From the NCBI GenBank assembly GCA_902780915.1, contig CACZHK010000013.1:1-41893 (forward strand): a DNA stretch of 41,893 nucleotides. The letters are read 5' to 3'. This DNA is from Pseudoselenomonas ruminantium. Lineage in GTDB: Bacteria; Bacillota; Negativicutes; Selenomonadales; Selenomonadaceae. The notes under the pieces are model-generated. The model was given only the letters and a program-made list of their open reading frames with translations, had not been told where the DNA came from and searched no databases. Shown piece after piece: positions 16,452-23,892 of the stretch. A program made the translations under genes and the position numbers. The first letter of the stretch is position 1; each line of letters opens with the position of its first letter.

Positions 16452-17720
16452 TCAATAAACCCTGCTGATCTCAAACCCGTTCTTCTCCAACGCTTTCACA
16501 ATCCGCTGGATATGTTCCTCATTGTGAGTCTCGCAGGTCACCGTCAGCTGCACCTTCTTGAAGGAATCCGTCACCATGGCCTGATTGTGATCCAGCTTGA
16601 TGACATTGGCATTCTCATCCGTGAGGATCTGCGCCACCTTCAGGAGCTGGCCCGGCTTGTCCGGCAACTGCACGGCGAAGGCGAAGACCCGGCCACGGGC
16701 GATGAGGGCCTTGTCGATGAGGGCAGAAATGGTGGAAATGTCGATATTGCCGCCGCTGACAATGGGCACCACCTTTTTCCCCTTCATCTCTTTGGGCAGT
16801 TTGTCCAAGGCAGCCAGAGCCAGGACACCGGCGCCCTCGGCAATGAGCTTGTGCTTCTCGATAAGAGAGAGCAAGGCTCCCATGATTTCCATTTCCGACA
16901 CGGTGATGATGCCATCCAGATACTTCTTGCAGAACTCATAGGTGAGGGTGCCCGCCGTCTTCACGGCACAGCCGTCTGCCACGGTATCGGCAGAGGGCAG
17001 GGTCACGATCTTGCCCTGCTGCCGGGCTGCCTGCATGCAGGCGGCATTCTCCGGCTCCACGCCATAGACCTTCACATGTGGAGCCGCCAGCTTGGTTGCC
17101 AGAGCCACCCCGGAGGCAAAACCGCCGCCGCCGATAGGCACCAGGATAGCATCCACATCCTTCAGATCCTGCACGATCTCCAGGGCCGTGGTCCCCTGAC
17201 CCAAGAGCACCTGCAGGTCGTTGAAGGGATGGACATACACATAGCCGTGCTTCTTCTGCAGCTCCAGGCTGTGAGCGTAGGCATCATCAAAGCCATCTCC
17301 AAAGAGCACCACCTCGGCCCCCAGAGCCTTGGTGCCCTCTACTTTAAGTATTGGCGTAGTGGCAGGCATGCAGATGACGGCCTTCACCCCCAGCTTCTGG
17401 GCAGCATAGGCGACTCCTTGGGCATGGTTGCCGGCAGAAGCAGTGATGACCCCCTTCTTGCGCTCCTCTTCACTGAGCTGGCTGATCTTGTTATAAGCTC
17501 CCCGCAGCTTGAAAGCACCGGTATGCTGGAGATTTTCCGGTTTCAAATAAACCTCGCAGCCGGAGTGCTCCGAGAAAAACTCGCTGTGGATAAGCTCCGT
17601 ATGGCGAGCCACTCCTTCCAGCTGCTGGGCGGCTTTATACACATCAGCGATGGTAGTGCTCTCCACCACTTCAGCCTCATTTTTATTGGCTTCCTTGACT
17701 TGCTGTTCCTCTTTCGACAT
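16452..17720 (-). CDS. ilvA: Threonine ammonia-lyase with one C-terminal ACT domain
   Basis: A 422-residue PLP enzyme that deaminates threonine to 2-oxobutyrate and ammonia. The PLP lysine is K71 in HTGAFKLRGAYNK, and the glycine-rich phosphate loop is PIGGGGFASG. A single ACT regulatory domain (FAFAVQLPDKPGQLLKVAQI onward) fills the last ~80 residues, typical of the medium-length form. It may serve isoleucine synthesis or threonine catabolism, and the window has no other ilv or tdc gene to decide. The promoter carries a large palindrome (17743-17774), so transcription is probably repressor-controlled. The symbol is by family. Confidence 0.92.
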   Translation of the reverse strand: MSKEEQQVKEANKNEAEVVESTTIADVYKAAQQLEGVARHTELIHSEFFSEHSGCEVYLKPENLQHTGAFKLRGAYNKISQLSEEERKKGVITASAGNHAQGVAYAAQKLGVKAVICMPATTPILKVEGTKALGAEVVLFGDGFDDAYAHSLELQKKHGYVYVHPFNDLQVLLGQGTTALEIVQDLKDVDAILVPIGGGGFASGVALATKLAAPHVKVYGVEPENAACMQAARQQGKIVTLPSADTVADGCAVKTAGTLTYEFCKKYLDGIITVSEMEIMGALLSLIEKHKLIAEGAGVLALAALDKLPKEMKGKKVVPIVSGGNIDISTISALIDKALIARGRVFAFAVQLPDKPGQLLKVAQILTDENANVIKLDHNQAMVTDSFKKVQLTVTCETHNEEHIQRIVKALEKNGFEISRVY

Positions 17721-17742
17721 ATGAAGGCCCCCTGTTTTACAC

Positions 17743-17774
17743 TGTTACACTTTTTCGTTCACTAAAGTGTAACA
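17743..17774. promoter_or_regulatory. Palindromic operator-like site over the ilvA promoter
   Basis: TGTTACACTTT and AAAGTGTAACA are perfect 11-bp arms around 10 bases. The right arm contains most of the -10 of the ilvA promoter, so a dimeric protein bound here would block RNA polymerase. A partial extra half-site (TTTACACTG) lies just to the left. The cognate regulator is not identifiable. Confidence 0.7.
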
Positions 17775-17795
17775 TTTGAAGGGAAGATTTGTCAA
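17766..17795 (-). promoter_or_regulatory. Promoter of ilvA
   Basis: On the minus strand a perfect TTGACA (17795-17790) is followed after 18 bases by TACACT (17771-17766, 4 of 6 matches). It lies about 45 bases upstream of the ilvA start and overlaps the palindrome. Confidence 0.6.
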
Positions 17796-17897
17796 TTGCA
17801 AAACACCTCCCCATGCCCGAAGTTTTTGCCATCTTGGGGAAGGGATTTCCCTCTCTTAGCACGAATAGATTAAGCAAACAATTTAGGGGGAATGTCC

Positions 17898-18425
17898 ATG
17901 AAGCGAAAAAGAATATTAGTGCCGGTGGATGGTTCGGATGGGGCAGCTCAGGCGGTGGCCCTGGCGGCAGACCTGGCTCTCGCCACGGACTGCACCCTGG
18001 ACATTCTCCATGTCTCCTACTTCGACAGCAAGACCGACAGCCAGGCAGACAGCTGGCTGCCTGATGAGGTAGCCGGTGCCGTAGGCGGCCAGCAGCAGGA
18101 AGTGCTGGACAAGGCACGGAAGGGCCTGCCTGAAGGACTGACAGCTGATTTCCACCTGCGCACAGGGAATCCCGTAGAGGAAATCCTGCGCTTTGCCCAT
18201 CAGCAGCAGGACTGGCTCATTGTAGTGGGAGGCAGAGGCCTGGGAGCCATGGAAGGTTTCCTCATGGGCAGCGTCAGCCAGCAGCTGCTGGAAGAATCGC
18301 CCGTCTCCGTACTGATTGCCAGGCAGCCAAAGGATGTGCCCCCTAAGGGAGAGAGCGTCTTCTCCGGTTTTTCCCAGCTGACAGATCTGGTGAAGAAGTC
18401 CCTTCCCCCATTGAGCCGGAAATAA
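17898..18425 (+). CDS. Universal stress protein, UspA family
   Basis: A 175-residue Usp domain protein. ILVPVDGSDGA opens the fold, and the ATP-binding motif GGRG-x9-GS (G-2x-G-9x-G-S/T) is intact, so it probably belongs to the ATP-binding class. About 25 extra residues follow the domain (GFSQLTDLVKKSLPPLSRK), possibly a helix for docking. The ATG at 17898 is 7 bases after AGGGGG. The ATG at 17892 is only one base away and is unlikely. A second usp gene follows after 30 bases, so the two are probably co-transcribed. The exact stress role is unknown. Confidence 0.9.
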   Translation: MKRKRILVPVDGSDGAAQAVALAADLALATDCTLDILHVSYFDSKTDSQADSWLPDEVAGAVGGQQQEVLDKARKGLPEGLTADFHLRTGNPVEEILRFAHQQQDWLIVVGGRGLGAMEGFLMGSVSQQLLEESPVSVLIARQPKDVPPKGESVFSGFSQLTDLVKKSLPPLSRK

Positions 18426-18455
18426 TTCTATGAATAAAGTCAGGAGGTCTTTCAC

Positions 18456-18875
18456 ATGGAAATCAAAAATATTCTGGTGCCCGTGGACGGCTCCGAAGGC
18501 TCCGACCGCGCCATCACCCATGCCATCTCCATGGCAGAGGTCTGCGATGCCAAGCTGAACTTCCTCTATGTGGCCAACATCAACCAGCTGGCCATCAACG
18601 CCTGTCTCTCCGATGCCATCCTGGAAGCCGTCACCAAGGCCGGCAATGTCATCCTGGACCGGGCCATGGAAATGGTGCCCTCCGGCATCGAGAAGGAGGC
18701 CTTCTCCGAAACAGGCTCCCCTGCCGTAGTCATCCTGGATTTTGCCGTCAGCAACAATGCCGACATGATTGTCATGGGCAGCCGCGGCCTCGGCATCGTC
18801 AAGGGAGTGCTCCTGGGCAGCGTCAGCCAGTACATAGTAGAGCAGGCCAGGTGCCCCGTGCTGGTAGTGAAGTGA
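18456..18875 (+). CDS. Universal stress protein, UspA family (second copy)
   Basis: A 139-residue single Usp domain of standard length, with ILVPVDGSEGSDRA at the start and the ATP-binding motif GSRG-x9-GS near the C-terminus. AGGAGG lies 9 bases before the ATG. It is similar in layout to the preceding usp gene, but the two differ enough to be old paralogues rather than a recent duplication. Transcription ends at the shared terminator 18892-18931. Confidence 0.93.
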   Translation: MEIKNILVPVDGSEGSDRAITHAISMAEVCDAKLNFLYVANINQLAINACLSDAILEAVTKAGNVILDRAMEMVPSGIEKEAFSETGSPAVVILDFAVSNNADMIVMGSRGLGIVKGVLLGSVSQYIVEQARCPVLVVK

Positions 18876-18891
18876 GGATCCCCCATCATTC

Positions 18892-18931
18892 CATAGAGAA
18901 AGCCCGGCCAACCGGCCGGGCTTTCTCTATG
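18892..18931. terminator. Shared bidirectional terminator of usp and nrdG
   Basis: A perfect 18-bp stem (CATAGAGAAAGCCCGGCC and complement) with an AACC loop. The right arm contains the stop codon of nrdG, so the two convergent units end within 20-50 bases of each other. Confidence 0.9.
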
Positions 18932-19457
18932 CGCTCTGCTCTCTTTCTTCTTCCTGGTAAAGCAGCACCAGCCTCTTCTGCTTGCGGCTGGCTTTCATAT
19001 CTATGACCCGCTGGTTGCGTGAGCCGCGGAACATCAGGGTGAGGTCGCGTTCTTTCTCCCTGTACTCCCCGTCCACCAGCACATCCACCTCACTCAGCAG
19101 CGCTTCCACTGCCGTATCGTGGCGGGCATGCAGCTCCTGCAGGGTGAAGCCGGTGTAGCTCCATACATTCAGCCCCCTGCTGTGGCAGGCTCTCGCTATC
19201 TCCACCAGGGGAGCCGGTTGCATGAAGGGCTCGCCACCGCTGAAGGTCACGCCAGCAAGCAGAGGATTCCCTCCTATCTCTGCCAGGATTTCCTCCACCG
19301 TGGTCACCCTGCCCCCCTCGAAGCACTGGGTCTCGGGATTGTGGCAGCCCGGACAGCGGCGGGGACAGCCCTGGACGAAGATGGTATAGCGGATGCCTTC
19401 GCCATCCACGATGGAGTCATCCACTGTGCCCGCTATGCGGATCTCATTTCTCTCCAC
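18927..19457 (-). CDS. nrdG: Anaerobic ribonucleotide reductase activating protein (radical SAM)
   Basis: A 176-residue radical SAM protein. The iron-sulfur motif CPRRCPGC (C-x3-C-x2-C) is at C31, C35 and C38, followed by HNPETQ and the SAM-binding FSGGEPFMQP. This matches NrdG/PflA-type activases that generate the glycyl radical. GTG at 19457 is chosen because AGGAGG lies about 9 bases upstream. A TTG start at 19490 would overlap the previous gene and lacks a clear site. Its immediate partner is the small glycyl-radical-tail protein upstream, which supports NrdG rather than another activase. Confidence 0.88.
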   Translation of the reverse strand: MERNEIRIAGTVDDSIVDGEGIRYTIFVQGCPRRCPGCHNPETQCFEGGRVTTVEEILAEIGGNPLLAGVTFSGGEPFMQPAPLVEIARACHSRGLNVWSYTGFTLQELHARHDTAVEALLSEVDVLVDGEYREKERDLTLMFRGSRNQRVIDMKASRKQKRLVLLYQEEEREQSA

Positions 19458-19486
19458 GCCTGTCCCCTCCTTCCTGCTGTCTTTTC

Positions 19487-19774
19487 TCAATGCCTGACCC
19501 CGTGCTTCACCCGGTCATGCTCCTCGGCCTGCTTGGCATCGTTCCAGCGGTCAATGGTGCCCACCAGGTAGCCCGTGATGCGGCGGATGCGCTCAAACTT
19601 CTGCGGCATCAGGGCGTAGTTGAGTGTCACATTGCCATCCCCTGCAGAGGAGATGCAGAGCTTGCCCAGCCGGCTATCCGTATGCTCCTTCACATAGTCA
19701 ATGTAATTCAGGATTTCCTGCTCGGAAACATCCTCCAGACCTTCCACCGTCACATCAATGCCGTTGACTACCAT
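19487..19774 (-). CDS. Stand-alone NrdD-like glycyl-radical C-terminal domain protein
   Basis: A 95-residue protein. Residues 64-91 (RRITGYLVGTIDRW, then NDAK-QAEE-HDRVKH) closely resemble the extreme C-terminus of class III ribonucleotide reductases, where the Gly before Tyr-Leu carries the radical (here G68). The N-terminal ~60 residues are not recognised and lack the NrdD catalytic barrel. Only one Cys is present (C40), so the usual zinc site is missing. It could be a short companion or spare-part domain, as GrcA/YfiD is to pyruvate formate-lyase, or a remnant of a split nrdD. Co-transcription with nrdG and NrdR-like boxes in its promoter support a role in anaerobic dNTP synthesis. Confidence 0.7.
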   Translation of the reverse strand: MVVNGIDVTVEGLEDVSEQEILNYIDYVKEHTDSRLGKLCISSAGDGNVTLNYALMPQKFERIRRITGYLVGTIDRWNDAKQAEEHDRVKHGVRH

Positions 19775-19833
19775 AGCTTCGTCACCTTTTCCTTCCAGTT
19801 TGTTTTATCTTTCCTATCTCTTTCTGTAGAGAA

Positions 19834-19863
19834 ATTATACAATATCTAGGATTTGCCTGTCAA
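19834..19863 (-). promoter_or_regulatory. Promoter of the nrdD-like/nrdG unit
   Basis: On the minus strand TTGACA (19863-19858) and TATAAT (19839-19834) are both perfect, 18 bases apart, about 60 bases before the start codon. Two NrdR-type boxes flank and overlap it. Confidence 0.85.
19837..19852. promoter_or_regulatory. NrdR-type box, proximal
   Basis: On the plus strand ATACAATATCTAGGAT matches the consensus acaCwAtATaTwGwgt at 12 of 16 positions and overlaps the -10 and spacer. It is 16 bases from the distal box, so the two repeat at 32 bases (about three helical turns), the typical paired NrdR geometry. Confidence 0.65.
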
Positions 19864-19868
19864 TAACC

Positions 19869-19884
19869 ATACTATATATGGTGT
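19869..19884. promoter_or_regulatory. NrdR-type box, distal
   Basis: On the minus strand ACACCATATATAGTAT matches the NrdR consensus at 14 of 16 positions and lies just upstream of the -35. NrdR is an ATP/dATP-sensing repressor of ribonucleotide reductase genes. Its own gene is not in this window. Confidence 0.7.
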
Positions 19885-19894
19885 AGAATGCAAA

Positions 19895-19931
19895 ACACCC
19901 TCCACCCGCACAGCAAGCGGGCAGAGGGTGT
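19895..19931 (-). terminator. Terminator of the lactate permease gene
   Basis: ACACCCTC-CACCCGC and GCGGGC-GAGGGTGT form a long GC-rich hairpin with T-runs on both sides. It lies about 55 bases after the lactate permease stop and just upstream of the nrd promoter. Confidence 0.85.
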
Positions 19932-19984
19932 CTTTTAGATTTTTTTCAGAACAAATTGCCCCCGTGTATCGACACAGTTGACAG

Positions 19985-21523
19985 TCAGCCCACCAACGAC
20001 TGGCCGAAATACACAATGCACCCCATCACAATGATGAAGGGAATGTAAACCTTCACGGCAAACTGCAAGAGCTGCCCATCAATGCCCTTGGCGCCGATAG
20101 CAGCTACGCCAATGGCGATGCTCTGGGGAGAGATCATCTTGCCGGCGCAGGCTCCCGTAGCATTGGAAGCCGCAATCCAGGCCTGCACGGATTCGCTTGC
20201 GCCAATGGCCTGGGCAGAGCCCGTCTGGAGCTTGCCGAAGAGCACGCAGGAGGAAGTGGCAGAGCCGGTGATGAAAGTACCGATGGAGCCGATGAAGGCT
20301 GCCACCATGGGATACATGGTGCCGGTGACAGCCACCGCCGTATGGGCCAGCTCCAAAGTCATGCCGCTGTGGTCCATGACCTTGGCGGTAGCAATGACAG
20401 TGATGATGGTGACGATGGTGAAGCGCAGGTTCACCACGGTCTTCTTGAGTACGCCCAGCATCTCGCCCATGCCGGCTCCCTGCACGGTGCCGCCGATGAA
20501 AGCTGCCAGGAAGATCAGGATGCCCGGGGTATTCACCCAGGTAAAGGTATAGGGAGTGCCGCCCTCACCGCTGTAGATGAGCACGGAGCTCTTGATGGCG
20601 GACAGAGGATCATGGATGCCCGGCACCAGCTTGGAGGTGAGCAGCAGGAACACGAAGATCAGGATGAAGGGCAGCCAGGCCACCAGCCCCTTGCTGGCAG
20701 TGACTTCCTCCTCGGTGCCCGTGTGATCCGGATGCATCTCATACTCGGGATTATTCACAGGGAACATCTTGGCCACAGCCACGATGGCAGCCATGGCGCC
20801 GATGGAACCGGCCACCACGGCCAGCTCAGGGCCCATGGTGCTGGCGATGACGTACTCGGGGATGAGGAAAGCCAGCCCGGCAGCCAGGCACATGATGCCC
20901 ATGCCCTTGAGCCCCTTCAGCCCCTCACCGGAAACAATAGTCATAAGGAAGGGGCAAAGGAGAGTGAGGGGTGCCAGCTGCAGGGAAGTGTAGCCAGCCA
21001 GAGTAGTGGCATCAATGCCCGTGACGCTGCCCAGAGTCACCAGAGGAATGCCGATGGAGCCATAAGCCGTAGGCACAGAATTGGCGATGAGGCAGACGCC
21101 CACAGCCATGACGGGAGGAATGCCGATGCCTGCCAGCATGCCCGCGGGGATGGCGATGGCCGTGCCGAAGCCTGCCATGCCTTCCAGGAAGCCGCCGAAG
21201 CCCCAGCCAATCAGGAGAATCAGGGCACGGCGGTCAGAGCTCACGGAGGACAGCATGGACTTGATGACCTCCATGCCCTTGGTGTGCACCACCAGGTTAT
21301 AGGTAAAGATAGCTGCGATGATAACCAAGAGGATCGGCCAGCAGGCCAGAGCCACGCCGTCCAGGGCGGCCTCTGCCGCCAGCGTACCATCCAGACCAAA
21401 CATGGTCATGGCTGCCGCAATCGCGATGACGAGAGCTGCCGAGCAAGCCTTATGCGCCGGCATATGCAGTACAGACAGGGCGATAACCAGCCAGAGAATC
21501 GGTGAGAGTGCTATGAGGAACAA
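19985..21523 (-). CDS. lctP: L-lactate permease (LctP/LldP family)
   Basis: About 512 residues with some 12-14 hydrophobic segments and family-typical stretches such as EGMAGFGTAIAIPA, NSVPTAYGSIGIPL and the C-terminal GACAGKMISPQSIAIG. The family transports lactate and sometimes glycolate with protons. In lactate-using Selenomonas-like bacteria it would import lactate, and export in fermentation is also possible. The start is taken as TTG at 21523 (then FLIALSPILW, the usual N-terminus), about 9 bases after AAAGGA. A longer reading to 21601 would begin near the -35 and is rejected. The gene is monocistronic with its own promoter and terminator. Confidence 0.92.
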   Translation of the reverse strand: MFLIALSPILWLVIALSVLHMPAHKACSAALVIAIAAAMTMFGLDGTLAAEAALDGVALACWPILLVIIAAIFTYNLVVHTKGMEVIKSMLSSVSSDRRALILLIGWGFGGFLEGMAGFGTAIAIPAGMLAGIGIPPVMAVGVCLIANSVPTAYGSIGIPLVTLGSVTGIDATTLAGYTSLQLAPLTLLCPFLMTIVSGEGLKGLKGMGIMCLAAGLAFLIPEYVIASTMGPELAVVAGSIGAMAAIVAVAKMFPVNNPEYEMHPDHTGTEEEVTASKGLVAWLPFILIFVFLLLTSKLVPGIHDPLSAIKSSVLIYSGEGGTPYTFTWVNTPGILIFLAAFIGGTVQGAGMGEMLGVLKKTVVNLRFTIVTIITVIATAKVMDHSGMTLELAHTAVAVTGTMYPMVAAFIGSIGTFITGSATSSCVLFGKLQTGSAQAIGASESVQAWIAASNATGACAGKMISPQSIAIGVAAIGAKGIDGQLLQFAVKVYIPFIIVMGCIVYFGQSLVG

Positions 21524-21572
21524 AGCAATACATCCTTTCTGCTGATATGAAAATTGATGAATAATACATTCG

Positions 21573-21601
21573 ATTATATAAGTAGGTACTAAGACTGTCA
21601 A
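21573..21601 (-). promoter_or_regulatory. Exact-consensus promoter of the lactate permease
   Basis: On the minus strand TTGACA (21601-21596), 17 bases, TATAAT (21578-21573). Both hexamers and the spacing are ideal. This suggests strong expression unless repressed. No clear operator palindrome is seen. Confidence 0.85.
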
Positions 21602-21739
21602 TGCAAAATGAATAAGGTTCTATCTTAAAAAAAGTAAGACAATTACGCAAGTAAAGAATGCAGGGAAGATATTATGTTATACTATAGATAGGAATTAGCC
21701 GACTGAAGGCGAATAATTAAAAACAAGGGAGAAATCGAA

Positions 21740-22642
21740 TTGATAGCACTTGAAAAACTGACCACGGAACAGAGAAACCCTGCCACTGAGCACATTGATG
21801 AACTGCCCACCCTGGACATGGTGGCCCTAATGAATGACGAAGACAAGAAAGTTGCCGCAGCGGTGGAAGAGATCCTGCCCCAAATCGCCCGCGCCATTGA
21901 CCTGATTGCAGAGAAGCTGCAGAATGGAGGCCGCCTCTTCTATCTGGGAGCAGGTACCTCTGGCCGCCTGGGCATCCTCGATGCAGTGGAATGCCCGCCC
22001 ACCTACGGCACGGACTACGAACTGGTGCAGGGCCTGATCGCAGGCGGCGCCACCGCCATCTTCCGGGCCAAAGAGGGCGCAGAGGATGACCCGACCCTGG
22101 GCCAGGCTGATCTTGAGGAAGCAGGCTTCACCGCCAGGGACGTGCTGGTGGGCATTGCCGCCTCGGGCCGCACCCCCTATGTGAAAGGGGGCCTTGCCTA
22201 TGCCCGTGGACTGGGTGCCGCCACCATTGCCCTGGCCTGTGCGGAAAAAGCAGAGATTGGAGAGCTGGCTGACCTTGCCCTGCTGCCCGTCACGGGCCCG
22301 GAGGTAGTCACCGGCTCCACCCGCATGAAGGCTGGCACCGCCCAGAAGATGGTGCTGAACATGCTTTCCACCGGCACCATGATCAAACTGGGCAAAGTCT
22401 ACGGCAATCTCATGGTAGACGTGAAAGCCACCAATGAAAAACTTTCCGAGCGTGCCCTGCGCATCGTCATGGCAGCGGCAGGCTGCAAGCGCAAGGAGGC
22501 AGAAGAAGCCCTGATGAAGGCAGGGGGACAGGCCAAGCTGGCCATCCTCATTGCCCTCACCGGCTGCTCCCCTGCCGAAGGGAGACTCCAGCTGGGGATG
22601 GCGCAGGGGCATCTGGCCACCGCGCTCAAGCGTTCTATATGA
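21740..22642 (+). CDS. murQ: N-acetylmuramic acid 6-phosphate etherase
   Basis: A 300-residue SIS-domain enzyme of standard length that removes the D-lactyl ether from MurNAc-6-P to give GlcNAc-6-P. It has the opening LTTEQRNPATEHIDEL and the signatures YLGAGTSGRLGILDAVECPPTYG and TGSTRMKAGTAQKM. Translation starts at a TTG, with AAGGGAG about 9 bases upstream. It is the first gene of murQ-EIIC-mupG, a MurNAc recycling unit whose order recalls the mupG-murQ-murP cluster of Staphylococcus. A MurR-type regulator gene is not present. Confidence 0.96.
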   Translation: MIALEKLTTEQRNPATEHIDELPTLDMVALMNDEDKKVAAAVEEILPQIARAIDLIAEKLQNGGRLFYLGAGTSGRLGILDAVECPPTYGTDYELVQGLIAGGATAIFRAKEGAEDDPTLGQADLEEAGFTARDVLVGIAASGRTPYVKGGLAYARGLGAATIALACAEKAEIGELADLALLPVTGPEVVTGSTRMKAGTAQKMVLNMLSTGTMIKLGKVYGNLMVDVKATNEKLSERALRIVMAAAGCKRKEAEEALMKAGGQAKLAILIALTGCSPAEGRLQLGMAQGHLATALKRSI

Positions 22643-22657
22643 GCATAAGCCTCCACC

Positions 22658-22711
22658 GCTTGCGGATCTCCCCCCTTCTGCCAGCCTTCGGCTGCCACCT
22701 GCCCCGCAAGC
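22658..22711. repeat. Intergenic inverted repeat, possible dispersed repeat copy
   Basis: CGCTTGCGG (22658-22666) is complementary to CCGCAAGCG (22703-22711), with an inner CAGCC-TTCG-GGCTG-like hairpin between. It fills the murQ-EIIC spacer. Its minus-strand core (AGGTGGCAGCCGAAGGCTGG) resembles parts of the repeat at 25429-25500. Confidence 0.45.
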
Positions 22712-22745
22712 GAGTCAGGCTACACTACAGAAAGGAGCATCAAAC

Positions 22746-23867
22746 ATGAAACTACGCGACCTCGCACGCAAGCCTCTGGTCTCCGGCGAGGCCCTTTCGG
22801 ATACCATTCCCGATACGGCTCCTCTCCCACCTTTCAGGAGATTCCTGCTCAAGCTTTCTGATATCTTCCTGCCCCTGGTGCCCGCCCTCATTGCCTGCGG
22901 GCTTATCACCAGCGCGCTGAACATCGCCCGCTACAATTATCCCGTACTGGAAGAAAACAACATCTTCCAGCTCCTGGCCGTAGTGGGAAACACGGCTTTC
23001 TGGGGCATAAATATCTTTGTGGGGTTCAACTCAGCCAAAGAATTCGGCGGCACACCTGTCATCGGCGGCATTCTGGGAGCGCTTATCAGCCATCCGAATC
23101 TGGCCGCCATCACCTTGAACGGCTATCCCCTGACCCCGGGCAGAGGCGGGGTCGTGGCTGTGCTGCTGGTGGCAGCCCTGGGCGCTGTCGTCGAAAAAAA
23201 TCTGAAGAAAATCATCCCCAACGCCCTGAACCTGCTGCTCACCCCCCTGCTCACCTATATAGCGGCAGCAGCCTTCGCCATTTTCTTCCTGCAGCCTTTG
23301 GCAGGCCTCATTGCTTTCACCATTGCCGACATAGCAGTCAGCATCATCCACCAGGGAAGCCTGCTCTCAGGCTTCCTGCTGTCAGGCACCTTCCTGCCCA
23401 TGGTCATGCTGGGCATCCACCAGACTCTGGCGCCCATCCATTCGGAGCTTATCTCCCGCTACGGCGTCACCCTGCTGCTGCCCATCCTGGCCATGGCAGG
23501 AGCAGGACAGGTGGGGGCCAGCCTGGCAGTCTTTTTCAAGACCAAAAACAGGCATCTGAAGAAAGCCATCCTTTCCGCCCTGCCCGTGGGCATGCTGGGA
23601 ATCGGCGAGCCCCTGATCTATGGCGTTACCCTGCCCCTGGGCCGCCCCTTCCTGGCAGCCTGCCTGGGAGGGGCCTTCGGAGGTGCCTGGCAGTCCCACT
23701 ACTTGATAGGAGCCGCCGCCAGCGGCATCTCCGGCCTGCCTCTGGCCCTGGCCACCAATAAGCTGAAAATCTATCTCATAGGACTTCTCATCTCTTATGT
23801 GGCAGGCTTCATCGCCGCCTGGCTCATCGGCTTTGACGACCTGCCGCAGAAATCCGAGGAAACTTAG
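22746..23867 (+). CDS. PTS EIIC permease, probably for MurNAc or a MurNAc disaccharide
   Basis: A 373-residue membrane protein with about ten hydrophobic segments and the EIIC substrate-site motif GIGEPLIYGVTLPLGRP (compare GITEPAIYG). It takes up and phosphorylates sugar through the membrane. Unlike MurP of E. coli it has no EIIB domain at either end, so phosphate must come from an EIIB encoded elsewhere. AAAGGAG lies 8-9 bases before the ATG. Its place between murQ and mupG indicates MurNAc-containing substrates. Confidence 0.88.
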   Translation: MKLRDLARKPLVSGEALSDTIPDTAPLPPFRRFLLKLSDIFLPLVPALIACGLITSALNIARYNYPVLEENNIFQLLAVVGNTAFWGINIFVGFNSAKEFGGTPVIGGILGALISHPNLAAITLNGYPLTPGRGGVVAVLLVAALGAVVEKNLKKIIPNALNLLLTPLLTYIAAAAFAIFFLQPLAGLIAFTIADIAVSIIHQGSLLSGFLLSGTFLPMVMLGIHQTLAPIHSELISRYGVTLLLPILAMAGAGQVGASLAVFFKTKNRHLKKAILSALPVGMLGIGEPLIYGVTLPLGRPFLAACLGGAFGGAWQSHYLIGAAASGISGLPLALATNKLKIYLIGLLISYVAGFIAAWLIGFDDLPQKSEET

Positions 23868-23892
23868 GAAGACCCAGGAAAGGGGCCAAGAC

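Noticed and set aside
22551..22745. A longer N-terminus for the EIIC gene reaching back into murQ.
   Set aside because: The 65 extra residues are Pro-rich shadow coding of murQ and the spacer. The ATG at 22746 has a good AAAGGAG site.
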